Shown here one piece after another: positions 12,501 through 24,473 of a stretch of DNA of 64,000 nucleotides. How positions within the stretch are numbered: position 1 is the first letter of the stretch; each line of letters begins with the position of its first letter. Under the pieces are notes generated by a model that saw only the letters and a program-made list of their open reading frames with translations, had not been told where the DNA came from and did not search any database. Position numbers and translations under genes: made by a program. This DNA is from Liolophura sinensis (Eukaryota; Mollusca; Polyplacophora; Chitonida; Chitonidae): contig NC_088302.1 in NCBI RefSeq assembly GCF_032854445.1, forward strand, positions 35,406,191-35,470,190, written 5' to 3'.

Positions 12501-13513
12501 AATCATGTCCTAAATAAGGAATGTGATGCTTGTTTAATAAATTTATTTGAATGTAAATTTGTTGTTTATATCGAAACACATGCATTTAACCAAAATTATG
12601 ATAATATTTATGAACATATTAAAAATATAAATATGATCCAAACTGAGTATAAAGGAGAAGAAAACTTAAAAACATGACACTATAGGCTGAAAAGAGCACA
12701 TTTTCTTTTTATATCTGGTGGTGCCTGTTGCATAATTTTGCGATTTTTCCTCGCCATACACGTAAAGCCTGAAAACGGCAAAGCTGGCCATAAATCGCTT
12801 AGTCCATACCGTCCTCCATCTTTAACACCCTGTTATTTATGCTGGGAGTGTGTTGCTTCTCAGCCAATGTGAGTCGTTAAAACTGCCCGCTTGTTGGTGT
12901 AAACTCGGAACCTACGTCCAACATTCCGGTTTCCCGATCGTCAAACGGAAAACGAACTGTACTGTTCGCTACCCTCTGCGAAGAAGAGTTCTACGGGAAA
13001 TGTACGAACTGCATTTCAGCGGTTTCCGACGGCAATTTTCTTCCTAACACAGAAGACTTCAGGACTAGTTCTTAGGCAAAATGGAGTGGCCCACAGCGGA
13101 TTTTGGCGCTGACTTTATTTATAATTTATCAACTTGAGGTACATATTAGAATTTTTATGGCATGCACCTGCCAGTAAATTGCATACTCTTTCAATGGTAT
13201 TTGGTTGATATTTAAATTTTCTTTTCCTTTAATACATGTGTTAGCTGAAAAGAACAAATTCTAGCGCAAACATATTTATTAAACCTGTGTTGCATCCTCA
13301 TTTATGACATTATTAAACAAAGATTTTAAATACCAAGGTGGTCCCATATACCCGTCATACAAAAATTATTTTCAAGTGTCTTTTTCTCCTTAAGGAAAAA
13401 TCGGAAAAAAATATTGAAGAAGAATAACTTTTCGCACTCTTTCATGTGAACTTTATGTTATTTTTATATTTTCTCCACCTTTAACTCCGTTGTCAGGAAG
13501 AAGCTTTTAATCA
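9501..13513. other. Intergenic, nothing recognised
   Basis: About 4 kb of AT-rich sequence. No exon with protein-family resemblance, no RNA gene and no clear transposon copy was recognised on either strand. Short ORFs near 9658, 10471, 11466 and 12850 have no repeat, domain or splice context. Confidence 0.55.
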
Positions 13514-13675
13514 TGTCCGAAAAAGAGAAGCAGTCATCAGTTTTCATTGATGTTCGAAAAAGAGAAGTAGTCATCAGTTTTCATTGATGTTCGAAAAAGG
13601 GAAGTAGTTATCATTTTTCATTGATGTCAGAAAAAGAGAAGCAGTCATCATTTTTCACTGATGTGAGATGCAGTC
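13514..13675 (+). repeat. Short tandem repeat of about 40-44 bp, roughly four copies
   Basis: The unit reads gtccgaaaaagagaagcag, then tcatcagttttcattgat. Four successive copies diverge progressively, and looser relatives (gtcagaagctgagaagc) continue to about 13850. No open frame of interest crosses it. Confidence 0.75.
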
Positions 13676-13947
13676 ATCATGTCGTTTCAATATAGCGGAT
13701 GACTAATTACGATTTAACATGATATCGTGACTATGTCAGGATAAACGAGACAGTCGTCCATTTTCAGTGATGTAAGAAGTTTTCAATAAGGTCAGAAAGT
13801 TCGAAGAAATCCTCAGCTTATGTCAGAAGCTGAGAAGCTCCTAGAGAAGCTGTGATCATTTTGTCAAGAGAGAAGCATTGGTTACTGATCAATGAGGTCG
13901 AGTGGAGGGAATGGGATCCTCGCAGGATTGGGGGTTGGCCAGGGGTT

Positions 13948-13969
13948 GGGGGGGGGGGGGGGGGGGGGG
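13948..13969 (+). repeat. Poly-G run
   Basis: An uninterrupted G tract of about 22 bases. It generates the proline- and glycine-rich short ORFs on the two strands here, which are not genes. Confidence 0.95.
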
Positions 13970-14729
13970 CAGTAAGGCCTGTCCTTCATCTTAGTCGGAA
14001 TTTCCTCACATTTTCGACCACTGTGCCGGGCTATCTTCCTGGTCAGATCGAGGTGCATCGCTATCATCGTCTTCCTAACAGTATATAGGACAGGGTCAGT
14101 CCTATTTTAGGGTGAGTTTACTCTGCACGGGCACTCCTGATCCTATACGTCGTACACCATAAAACTGACCACCGTTATATAATGAAAGATTCAGTTAGTC
14201 AAATGTATTGCGATAAAAAAAATACACCAACAAATAAACAAATAAACAAATAAAGAAATAATTTTGTGCATGTCTGTCCATACGAGTGAATGACGCAGTC
14301 CAAGTTTCGGGTGTTCCTAAACGACGTTTCTGGCCATGACCCCCTGATAATCTTTAGGCCTACATCCGTGTTGTTCAAAATGTCACTGACCATGCGTTAT
14401 CAGTGTTTGGCCGTCCAGGGATATCCAGACGGCTGAATAGTTGTAAGGGTATTTAGGCGTTTGGTCTAGCAAGATTCAAGGGCCGAGTTATGTCTCTACA
14501 CATTAACATGTAAGTATAATGTAAAATGTTTCATGGTATCTGGCACCCTAAGCGTGGGTTTAAGTCAGATAGAACAATACATAGTTACGATTTTGCTAAG
14601 GATGAAAGGTACAGTATTTAGGTGTTTTCACCACAATCACTAAAAATGTGTTTGTGTTTAGGAATTCAGTATGCATGAATTTCGCTTTAATTGTGTGCAA
14701 GTCTCATTAACCGCTATGACTTAATTGTT

Positions 14730-14890
14730 TGATGCTCTGTGGTTCGAGGGGGGCGTTTAAGCTGTTGATTTTTAAGCATTTACGTCAACAGTTAAAGAAT
14801 AAAGCCCTGGGATAAATTGACAAGAGACCGTACTTCGCCGGTTATGTGTGATCATTTTCCATCTATATATCACACCGTCGTTGCTGCTCT
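14730..14890 (+). repeat. Dispersed repeat, related to 44930-45085
   Basis: The segment with gcatttacgtcaacagttaa, then ttgacaagagaccgtacttc, then atcacaccgtcgttgc resembles 44930-45085 (gacaaagagaccgtatttca, then catcacactgtctgtg) over about 150 bp with many differences. It adjoins the left arm of the long inverted repeat. The family is unidentified. Confidence 0.45.
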
Positions 14891-14909
14891 AGTTTTACTC
14901 TTCATGCAT

Positions 14910-15295
14910 GCTATCGTATGAAAGCCGGATGAGGACATCTCGCCCCGTCACGAGGACGGTGCAAATCGCGCGCGAATGGTACGTTCCATTCCCCCGCGAG
15001 GCGCGACACGAGGGGACGAGGACAGTCCCGCTTGCGCCCCAAGGCCGGCGACCACGTGATGTAGGCCTACATGCTATAGACCAATAGTGGTAGTCTGGAG
15101 GGCAACACGCTGATAGAAATGACATGTGTTTGTTGGAGTCATCCTTAAACCTTGCCCTAGACTTATGAAATGGACCAACTTGTAGGTGCTACCAATGAAA
15201 ATTATACATGTATAGAGTTCTTACATATTCTCTGAGTAAAAAAATGCTTAGAAAGTATGTATAAATGTTTTATAACATCAACAATGGAATATGCA
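14910..15295 (+). repeat. Left arm of a long inverted repeat (about 0.4 kb arms)
   Basis: This arm is the diverged reverse complement of 16031-16460. Matching blocks in order: gatgaggacatctcgcccc, cacgaggacggtgcaaatcg, cgacacgaggggacgagga, gtctggagggcaac, gacttatgaaatgga, aatgaaaattatacac/t, gagttcttacatat, aaaatgcttagaa and tggaatatgca. The outer third is strikingly GC- and CpG-rich; the inner part is AT-rich. Some indels are present. It could be a foldback or MITE-like element. No transposase or clear target-site duplication was seen. Confidence 0.88.
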
Positions 15296-15534
15296 CATAC
15301 TGTATATAGCTTGCATGGTATAATCTTGGTAACCGATATTCAAGTATAATCTTCTGAAGACTATGAATTTGATGTAGCTCGTTCAGTGACAATGTAATAT
15401 AATTTCTATAAGATTCTAGTTCATGTCCATTTTCCCCTGAATTTTTCTTGTGTACCCAGATACTCTCCGATTTTATGATATATTATTTATTTCATGTTTC
15501 ATGATATATTTCATAAATAGCTCTCGAACAGGCA

Positions 15535-15790
15535 AGCCGTTTGGTTAACGTGTCAACGCGGGCACAATGACAAAGGCGTCTCTCACCAATGCGATCACTG
15601 TGTGTTCAATTCCAGCTCATGCTGGCTTCTCTCCCGTCGTATGTGGGAAGATCTGTCAGGAACTTGAGGATGGTTGTGGGATTCCCCTGGGCTCTGCCCG
15701 GTTTCCTCCTACCGTAATGCTGGCCGCCGTCGTATAAGTGAAATATTTTTGAGTTCGGCGTAAAACAACAATCAAACAAATAAATAAAAC
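15535..15790 (+). mobile_element. Common SINE inside the loop of the inverted repeat
   Basis: A plus-orientation copy with a worn tRNA-like head (tttggttaacgtg), the cgtctctcaccaatgcg block, box B-like gttcaattcc, a full body, and the 3' end (gtataagtgaaata, then gcgtaaaacaacaatcaaac) with an AAAT-rich tail. It sits in the roughly 735 bp spacer between the arms. Confidence 0.85.
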
Positions 15791-16030
15791 ATACGCAAAC
15801 ACGTATACTTTGCATGTGCGCATTTATATTGGTACATATGTGCATGTGTGTGTGTGGCCTCGGTTAGGTCAGTTTTATCGATACTAACCTCAGGTCCGGG
15901 ATTCAAGGTATAAACTAAGCTACAGGTTAATCAGTGTTTTATTTTACTGACTTTAATTCCATGTAGATTACTGACTTTAATTCCAAACCAGACTTGTTCA
16001 GGACTTCAGTGATATAGTCCCAAGCCACAT

Positions 16031-16460
16031 CTGCATATTCCATGGTTGACTTTGTAAAACATTTATACATAGATTCTAAGCATTTTTCTACTCAGACGAT
16101 ATGTAAGAACTCCGTTCGTGTATAATTTTCATTGCTAGCGTCTACAGGTTTGTCCATTTCATAAGTCGAGTGCAAGGTTTAAAGATGACTCCGACAAACA
16201 CGTGTCAGTTTCTGTTAGCGGGTTGCCCTCCAGACTAATAGACTACTATTGATCTGTAGCACGTAGTCCTACACGACGTGGCCGCATGCCGCGGGGCGCG
16301 AACGGTACCGTCCTCGTCCCCTCGTGTCGCGTCCCGCGGGAGAACGCCACGAGAACGGTATTGTTCGCGCGCGATTTGCACCGTCCTCGTGCCGCGGTCC
16401 GCGACCGCACCAATCTCGCTGGGGCGAGATGTCCTCATCGGGATTCCATATCATCCAGCT
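16031..16460 (-). repeat. Right arm of the long inverted repeat
   Basis: Reverse-complement partner of 14910-15295, slightly longer because the GC-rich block has extra sequence (for example around ccgcgggagaacgcc). Long ORFs in the GC-rich part on both strands (16235-16508) are composition artefacts. About 735 bp separates the arms. Confidence 0.88.
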
Positions 16461-17916
16461 GCCGTCCTATCGTCTTTGGTACTATTGAAATATCACAATG
16501 ACGTTTAGCTGAAGTTTTCAAGACGTTATTATATAAAAATCGCATGCCTTTAATAGGTTTTGGTCCGGACACTTAAAAGAACAGTAGTATATATAGTGTA
16601 TATGCACCATCTGTTTCGAGGTGTGTATAGGTGGCGTATATAAATATATATGGAAATATAGATCTGAAAGCAAAACAGTATTATATATGCATGACAAATT
16701 AAACATCCATCCGACAACTTCACATTAACTGAGTGTCATAAAAGAGATTATGTGTAATTATTTATACATCTTAGCAGCACATCTTGGACCCGTGACTAAC
16801 TGTCATAGGTCAGTCGTGACAATAAGTGTGCAAAAACCATTCAGTTGTTATAGTCTCATGATCGTGGTCATTCGCTACCTTAATGACTTAATCATTCTAT
16901 GGCAAATATATGTACATTTCTGTAACGTTATATGTCTACGAGACTTATACAATTAATAATAACTTCACCGCGTAACAGATGTAGCTATATATGATTATTG
17001 TTGGGCAAAAATTAACAGCACCTGACGCTGAGTGGGTAAAGATATTCGTCAAATGCTTTAGAAGAGTTCCCCAGCTCATGGAAGACGTTTGACACAGAAC
17101 TACTGCGGGGAAAATTGTACGCTGTGATTTTGCTTCAGGCAGCATTATATAATGAAAGACAAAGTAAACGATGACTTGGACGACGAAGACGAGCAATATA
17201 TAGTAGGTGTTGAGGAAACCTCAATGTGAGTACAAGCTTTTATAGTTCAATACAATTGTCCGAGATCACGTTCAGACTGAGATGCTTGTAACAAAGAATT
17301 TGTCGGATAAACGTAAAATAAAAGGCGGTTAAAAAAATTATAGCTATATATCATGAGATACCATCATTTATACCATTTCATAAGAATGTTTTCCGCATAA
17401 AACTAGCTTTTAAATCATTTTGCATTTAGTTATTATTGGACATAAACCTGACCATCACCGACCAAAAAAACAAACATTGAAACACGGAATCCATAATGTG
17501 CAAAATTTATGTACTGATCGGGTTGCTTTTAAGACTTGAGGTTTGACTCTGTCAACTTGCACACAAAATTTTATCGAAATCGGACAATATTTGGAGGAGC
17601 ACGGAAAATCAAATCCTGACAGATAGACAAACGAGAAAGCGCGAGATAATAAAAGAATGCTATAATCTGCAGCGTTTGATTTCATCTACGCATCTCCTAT
17701 TGGTCAATTATGGGCCAATCGGCTATGGCAAGCCATTTTCGTATTTATCCATTAAATCCTATGCAAATGTAGGCTATTTCACACATGTACAAGAAATGGT
17801 ACACCTGTAAAAAAGAACTGGACATAATACGGTTCTATATAACTATAGACACGGATGTTTCCAGAATAATTCCAAATATCATATATGTAAACACAGTAGG
17901 CTTAATAGCGATGAGG
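16461..17916. other. Intergenic, nothing recognised
   Basis: AT-rich sequence with no supported exon, RNA gene or element copy on either strand. Confidence 0.5.
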
Positions 17917-18217
17917 AGGCCTCCGTGGCCAAGTGATTAGCGTGCTAGCTTCGCATTATGACCCAGTAGACTCTCAAACAATGCGGTCATTGTGATTTCA
18001 AGTCCACGTAGCCCCTGCTGGGTTCCTCTCCAGTCCGTAGGCCTACATACGTGATAAGTTCTGCCAGCAACCTACGGATGGCAGTAGCTTTCCTTCCAAT
18101 GTTAGCCGACATCATTTCATGAGTAAATATTCTTGAGTATGGGCTTAAAACCACAACCAAAAAGAAAAAAGAAAAATAAATAAATAAATAAATAAAAAAT
18201 AAATCAATAAATAAATA
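17917..18217 (+). mobile_element. Common SINE, full-length but diverged
   Basis: It runs from ggcctccgtggccaagtgat (head with box A) through gtgatttcaagtcc (box B) and the body (tctgccagcaacctacggat) to gagtaaatattcttgagtat and aaaaccacaacc, followed by an (AAAT)n tail to about 18217. A poly-C run lies just downstream at 18424-18438. Confidence 0.85.
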
Positions 18218-18779
18218 AAATAATATGCAAAAACAAAAATAGCTAAAATTTCTGCTTCTGCTTCCTTTGTTACAGCTATATAGGGATAAGTGCTTTTTAC
18301 AATTTTATATGTAGCGACAATGTCGACGATAAACAGGCCTGTATAAAAATGGAAGTGCATCGTGCATCGTGCCACTGTTGTAGCAAACGACCAGTTCAAT
18401 CACCTCTTTCCACACTGCGGAGCCCCCCCCCCCCCCCCAAACAAATGTTCACAAGCAACTGATGAACCCCCGTAGTTTAACAAACTAACGGTCTGTTATT
18501 GGCAGCCGGTGAGTGGAGCTATATATAGGCGATATATTGTGTTAATAACGGCCCCAGTCAAGGAGAGCAAGCCTTTAAAGATGCACAGTACATTTTTAAT
18601 GTATAAAGATAGTACAGGCTAATGACAAGTCACATGGGCACAGTCGTTTGAAATAACAGAATAGGCAGCAGTTCGCGGTACGGTCAAAGGGACTAAATGT
18701 TTTCACCCGTAAACCTACAGCTTGTTTAGTGTGATGCATTCGTCGTCTGAACAGTATATGGGTCAGGGAATTTAAAGTC

Positions 18780-19026
18780 CACAGGTGAACTTCCGGTAAC
18801 GACAGAGTTCACGGAGAACATCCGAATGGGTTCATTGACCGCTACGCTCGTCTGACCACGTGCTCGAGTTGTTATTGTCTAGGGGGCGCTCGTAAGCCAG
18901 TCACGAGGACCGTCTCTAGCTGTCAGCCAAGGTATGCACATGACTCCGAATGCAGCTTACTGAAGTAAAACTGACTTGTCTACTTCCTTTGGGCTCGTAG
19001 CGTCTGGCTTCCGTTTAGGAATGGAG
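18780..19026 (+). promoter_or_regulatory. Possible promoter and noncoding first exon of CAX copy B
   Basis: This is a locally less AT-rich stretch upstream of copy B with two good donor sequences: CCAAG|GTATGC near 18931 and GGAG|GTATGT near 19027. Either could splice to the acceptor just before the start codon at 23201. An ATG just before the second donor would give only a short upstream ORF. No TATA box or start site was established, so this is a suggestion. Confidence 0.25.
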
Positions 19027-22000
19027 GTATGTAACTATTTGTGGACAAATGACACATTTATTTCTTGAAAGGCGACAGTTAAGCACCAAAACACTGGTTA
19101 GGCCCAAACACACCGTTGTTGTTGCTGCGGAGATTTTTTTTTTTTTTTTTTAAAGAATGTCCATAATGTCATTTTTATGTTGTCTTTGGGTTACCTTGAA
19201 GATGTACTTTAGACGCAAATTGCAACTTATGATAGAATTTTGGGTAATTGTGAAGACTAGGTTGATGCTTTTGTTAGTCCATGCATGAACCCCTTCTCAG
19301 ATATTCATTTTTGAAAGCTGGTTCATCAAGGAATAAGCTGTGCCAGCATTTCAGGAGTTCCACGAGATATGGACAAGACACAATGTGTTTTCTTGCAAAC
19401 TAACGCAGCTAAAAGGCGAGGTTTTATGATACTAGCAAGACTTAATACACATCTGCCATCAGCAATGGTCCATGTAGATAGACTCGGAGTGCTATTTTAT
19501 AATTCTGACATTCCATGGTAACACTGAGTCCATCGCCGCCTCTCAAGAAACATGGGGCGTATTTTCGAACTCCCTCTTCGTTCCAAATTATGGCAGTCCA
19601 ACTCGCACCCTCTGCACATTTAAATGTAATTTTCTGGTTGAATCTCGAATACTATCGTTTTAATTTAGTATTCACACCAGTGAAACTAGTTCACACGCTG
19701 CCTTACGGTTACACTTACTGCTAGAACTTCAGCGGTACTGAATGCCTCGCCGAAGACAGCCATTTTGAAGTGTCGTGTGACACTTCTGGTCTTAAAATGC
19801 ATTGAAATCCTCTAGAAAACTATTGTATTTCCATAGTCGTCCGCAAGAACAACTTCAATCTGTGTTATTCAAACAAAAAATTCTAGATGAACTACTATCA
19901 GCAGCTGCCATAAAATCACGCCTTTAGCACCATTAGTTCGCAAGAACGTCCACCCTATTTTGTCTCAGCTTGCTTGAACTCACAGGATTCTTGCGATGCT
20001 GACTAGGCTTATTGATGACACTGCACCTTGCGATAACAGTCTGAACTTAAATTCTTATCGGTTTCTTCGATTGCATCTTAATATTCCAATGCCCAACTAA
20101 GTTCAGCAAGTGAGATACATGCAGAAAGCAATCAAAGAAACTGAGGTGCAGAAAAGATGGCAGGACAAAATATTTTTTCGAGAGCTTTTAAGCTGAGGTT
20201 GCTCAGCTAGCTAACTGAGCTAATTAGTCACTTTGTACTATTACGTATGGCTCGGGTTTGGTTATACCGGTACCGACTTCCACACTAGCCCTACATAGCT
20301 TGATATCTACCTTTCCTAACACTCTGGTAGAGCCATATAACATTCTATTTATATTACCCACCTTATCCTCTTGTTTCACCTACGTTCGGGCACTTCTTCT
20401 CTCCTCATCCAAGGTTAGCTTTTGCCTGGTAAGTCCATTTTGAACAATATTTTGACAAACAAATTGTTTGACACATCTGCTCCGTCCACACTATTTTACT
20501 GTCTTTCACTTTCGTTGACACTCCTCCCCCCACTTTCCCCTTTGTGTACACAAAGTGCTGTCACATGCTTATCGCAATGTCAGTTCTGTAAGTTCTAGTC
20601 AAAAAATTCAGACTACATCTACAGTGTATTTTTGTCAGCATTAGATTCTAACAACGCACAGGGTCTATGACCAGCATGGTAGCACCATATAAATGTGACG
20701 ACTCTCTCTGTGCTGAATGACTATTTGTTCAGACTCATCCTGTTTGAGCTCCCAATATTGAACCTTGTTTTGTCGGCCAATCCTTCACTTTCTTGTGATA
20801 TATGATTAATAGCCTTCTACATGTAATTGTTTTTGTGGTGCTGATAGTAGATCTAACAGATGACCTTTTTAAAGGAATGGTGAATAACTTGAAGCAGTTG
20901 CAGATCACACTGGTGGCCATTAGACATTATTAAGGCTTGATGCTATAGACGAGATCATAATGTTGTCTGTGCTAAAGTGTTAAAATGACTGACCTGGAGG
21001 ATTTACATTTTATTTATATACATATACTTGAGTGATTTTTAGCTTTTCTGATTCCGTGAACAGCAAATATAATGGTATAAATATTCAACAGAAAATTCTA
21101 TAAATTAAAAGAACTTCAGGGGTTAAAATATTGGTTGTATGATAGAGCAGCATTTAAACAGAAACTGCTGTCCGCACTTTGTGATGTCATGCTGATGTGA
21201 TTGGTGTTGCCGAACTTTCCATTTAAAAGAACCTATTTTTTCCAGTCCAGTCCTGAAATCATACAGAATCCTCATAAAATTATGGTTTATGCCCAATCCC
21301 TTCATCTCACAAGAGTTTCATTTTGTACTTGGTTGGAAAAGAGTAAAGGATAGATGGTAAGGGTAAGGCGGAAGTAATCTACAGTATAGTCAAATTTGTA
21401 AAGTGATTTCTTCCCACAGCCATTATCAGAAAGTAAATAATATGTCAATGGAGTCAATGCCATTAACTAATTTTGCCTCGATTTTCATATAGTTTTGATC
21501 TTAGGCTTAATATTTTTATTGCCTTCCTTTTTGGGTTATGCCAGGGCAAAAATTCATAAAAGTGAAGGAAAATTAATTTAGGTAGCTTTTGTTTGCTTGG
21601 AAGGTAACAAATTTAGTCATTATTAGCCAGATTTTATGCTGCAACAATTATTTGTCATACTGGCAATATGAACTACCCCTCATGTTAGTCCAGTCCTAGC
21701 TGTCTGTTCTAGATTCACACCCAATAGAGCTGACCTGATTCACCATTAATAAGGGTCAGGACTGTGTGTGTGCTTGTACCTGACCCTGATTTGAACTGAC
21801 ATGTTCTGCCCAACACACACATGTAATACATGTGTGTGGAACAGCTGATTCATTTAGGGGTTAATATTGTGGTGTCAGTATAGAACGCTTGTACAGTATG
21901 CAAAATTTTGTTTAGCCTGTATCTTGATTTCTGTTAAATCTGAGTATTTGTGTGGCTTCTCTCAATTGAATTAGAATACCTGTTGATCAGATTTCAGAAA

Positions 22001-22389
22001 ATTGGAATTGATGATTTCAGGAACATTGTTATATATACTTGTACATTGTGCATGTTTAGATTAAACTTGTGGTTTTACCTAGTAATCGGACAGCTCATAA
22101 TTGCTTTGTTAGAAGCTGTTATCTCTGCCTACAGGCCACCCCTCATATCACATGTTTATGACTCATGTAGTGTAGCATTTTCATATACTGGATATGTGTA
22201 ATCCTCAACTTGTCACCTTTGAATGGGTGGGGATGGGAGTGCTTCACTCATCCATACACGTGCCTGTAGTGTAGATCATGTGTTCTGTCTGTGAGTGATG
22301 TATTTGGAATGGCCCCAAAGGCATTGGAAGTCCAATACATATCCTGCTTGTAGCCCTCTTGTGTTTTAATTGGAATCAAAGGTGTTAAA
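19027..22389. other. Probable first intron or upstream flank of CAX copy B
   Basis: About 3.4 kb with no recognised exon. A T-rich run is at about 19135-19152. Short ORFs (19515, 20258, 21950) show no family resemblance. Confidence 0.4.
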
Positions 22390-22560
22390 TGTTAAAGGTC
22401 TTATCTAAAAAGTACTACATGTATTGGGCTCAGGTTGTGCATATATATATGTATGTATAAAGCAGAGAAACATAAGTAGGATGTTCTGTTGTTGATGCAC
22501 TGCATGTGTTTTAATTACTGCATATGACAAAATTCATGATTTCACGTCTCTTATATGTAT
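22390..22560 (+). repeat. Single copy of the ~175 bp intronic repeat family
   Basis: It carries the family landmarks aaaaagtactacatgtattg, then gggctcagg, then gttctgttgttgatgc and gacaaaattcatgatttcac. The same landmarks recur in intron 2 (24860-25400) and in the intron 8 array (29370-30440). Confidence 0.65.
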
Positions 22561-22804
22561 TAGAATCCATGTGAAAGGAAAAGACAATGCTAGAATAAAT
22601 GTATATGCCTTGATAAAGTATTCAGCAGCATGTTTAAACAGCATAACATTTTATTTTTTTGGTGTTTCACAACAGAGATATCGCAGTTTCAAAGGAAGCA
22701 AAATTATGCACATTTAGTAAGACAGTCGGAAAAAAGTGTGCATGACTGTTTTAATCTGTTTTCACCCCTCTTCATTATTTGTTGCCTTTTGATTTATCTA
22801 TTTA

Positions 22805-22942
22805 TTTACATATTTATTTGATTGGTGTTTTACGCCATACTAAAGAATATTTCACTTATACGACTGCAGCCAGCATTATAGTGGGAGGGAACCGGGCAGA
22901 GCCCGGCGGAAACCCACAATCATCAACAGGTGGCAGACCTTT
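22805..22942 (-). mobile_element. Common SINE, 5'-truncated, reverse orientation
   Basis: The reverse complement of the SINE 3' half: tttgattggtgttttacgcc, then atttcacttatacgac, then gccagcattatagtgggagg, then gggcagagcccggcggaaac. It ends at ggtggcagacct, so the tRNA-like head is missing. Confidence 0.85.
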
Positions 22943-22952
22943 TTTTGGCAGA

Positions 22953-23200
22953 ATTGCTGAAACTTGTCTTTTGGTGGTGCATTTTGTTAAATTTTATCTT
23001 ATTGTATTCTTGGGGTTTGCAGGATGGCTGATTGACATTTGTCTTCAGAATATTGTGTTCTTGATGTTTGGAAAGTTGCTGAACATTATCTGATTGTATA
23101 TTTTGTTATTTCTAAAAAGTCTGAACTTCATCTTATTGCATATTTTGTTGTTTGCAAAATGACTGAATTTTATAGTGTTGTATATTTTGGTGTTTGCAGA
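22953..23200 (+). repeat. Diverged tandem copies of the acceptor and start-codon region of CAX copy B
   Basis: Upstream of the start-codon exon, a 40-50 bp unit (ctgaa, then cttattgtatattttg, then tgtttgcag, then a variant of aatggctgaac) is repeated about four to five times. Unit ends lie near 23024, 23073, 23118, 23158 and the real one at 23201. The copy at 23022 even has an AG followed by gATGGCTGA, but its frame stops immediately. The array ends exactly at the real acceptor. Confidence 0.75.
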
Positions 23201-24434
23201 ATGGCTGAACCTGGAAAGAACCTAACTTCCTCGCTACCGCCGTCTCCTCTGCCCAGCTACATGGCGACCACCAACGAGGAAGTACAGACTGACCCATTAT
23301 CACAGTCGTTCTCAGAAACCGCGGCTGGGAGGAGGAACACCTACAGTAGTGTCAACGGGCCCATTGTCAAGTCTGCTGGAGGTATAGAGCCTACCGATGT
23401 CTTCCACCATTCCTACAAATCACAGACGTCTGTGTCGTCTACCCCAGCAAACATGGACACCTACGTAGTGGTAGGCCGACCAAACAATGAGATAGAGGCA
23501 CACAAGATCGCAAACAATCACTTGGTAAATACAATTTTTTATTTTTTTTTATATTTTTACAGTTACAAAACTCACCATAATTTTGGATGTTAAGTGATCT
23601 TGTTTTACGGCATCTGTTTGTCATGTTGTTCAATCAGCTTGTAAGGTACTAATATCTTTTGGCCCTCTTGCACAAAACTTAAAAATCTATTTTTGATTAT
23701 CTGAAATTCTTTTAAATCTTGTCCCCGTATAGTGCTGTTACGTAGACAACGTCTTGTACACAAAAATTTTTTTTTTCAAAGCGGCTCCATACACAGTGGA
23801 ATCTAACTGTGGTCCAATTCAATGTTTTTGCATATGGGAACTAAAAAGGTCTTGGTCATGCTTATTTTTATTTTCTTCTTGATTCAAAGTTTGGTTTCAA
23901 GAAGTGGAAAAGTCATTTGAGTTCTCGACCTCTGTCTGAGCGCTCAGATGTTGTGAAGGAGCTATATGATGACATCAACAAGATCAAACCTGTCAGAGGT
24001 GAGAAAATAGAACCTTATTTACACCACCAAGTCACAGTTCTAAATTTGGCACCGGTCATGCATGTTGATCGTTATACTTAAAAGGCTAATTTTGTACAGG
24101 TGCTGAGTACTTAGCACATGCACAGGTACATGCTTGTCAGTCCTTTTTGCAGTGACCTGTAGACTTACAGGCAAAGAAAACACCAATATGATGTATATCA
24201 CAGATGAAAGATAAAAACACAGTAATTTGATTTATTTTGTTATTTTCTTCATGTAGTAAAATGCATTTGAATCTTTTCTAAAATATATCAAGCAATAAAT
24301 ATTTATGTGATGCTCTCTGGGTTTACCGACCATTGTAGAATCTTATGCTTTAAAACCATTTTACTTGGTTGGGGAAAATCCTAAAAAAACATATCACATG
24401 ATTTTCCTGCACAGTGATTGATGGTCTTTCATCT

Positions 24435-24473
<39 letters not shown>

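Noticed and set aside
14895-16508. Arg-rich ORFs on both strands in the GC-rich arms
   Set aside because: They arise from CpG-rich composition, occur in both arms and both strands, and have no family resemblance.
23439-23633. Minus-strand ORF overlapping the first coding exon of CAX copy B
   Set aside because: It overlaps a well-supported exon on the other strand and has no family resemblance.
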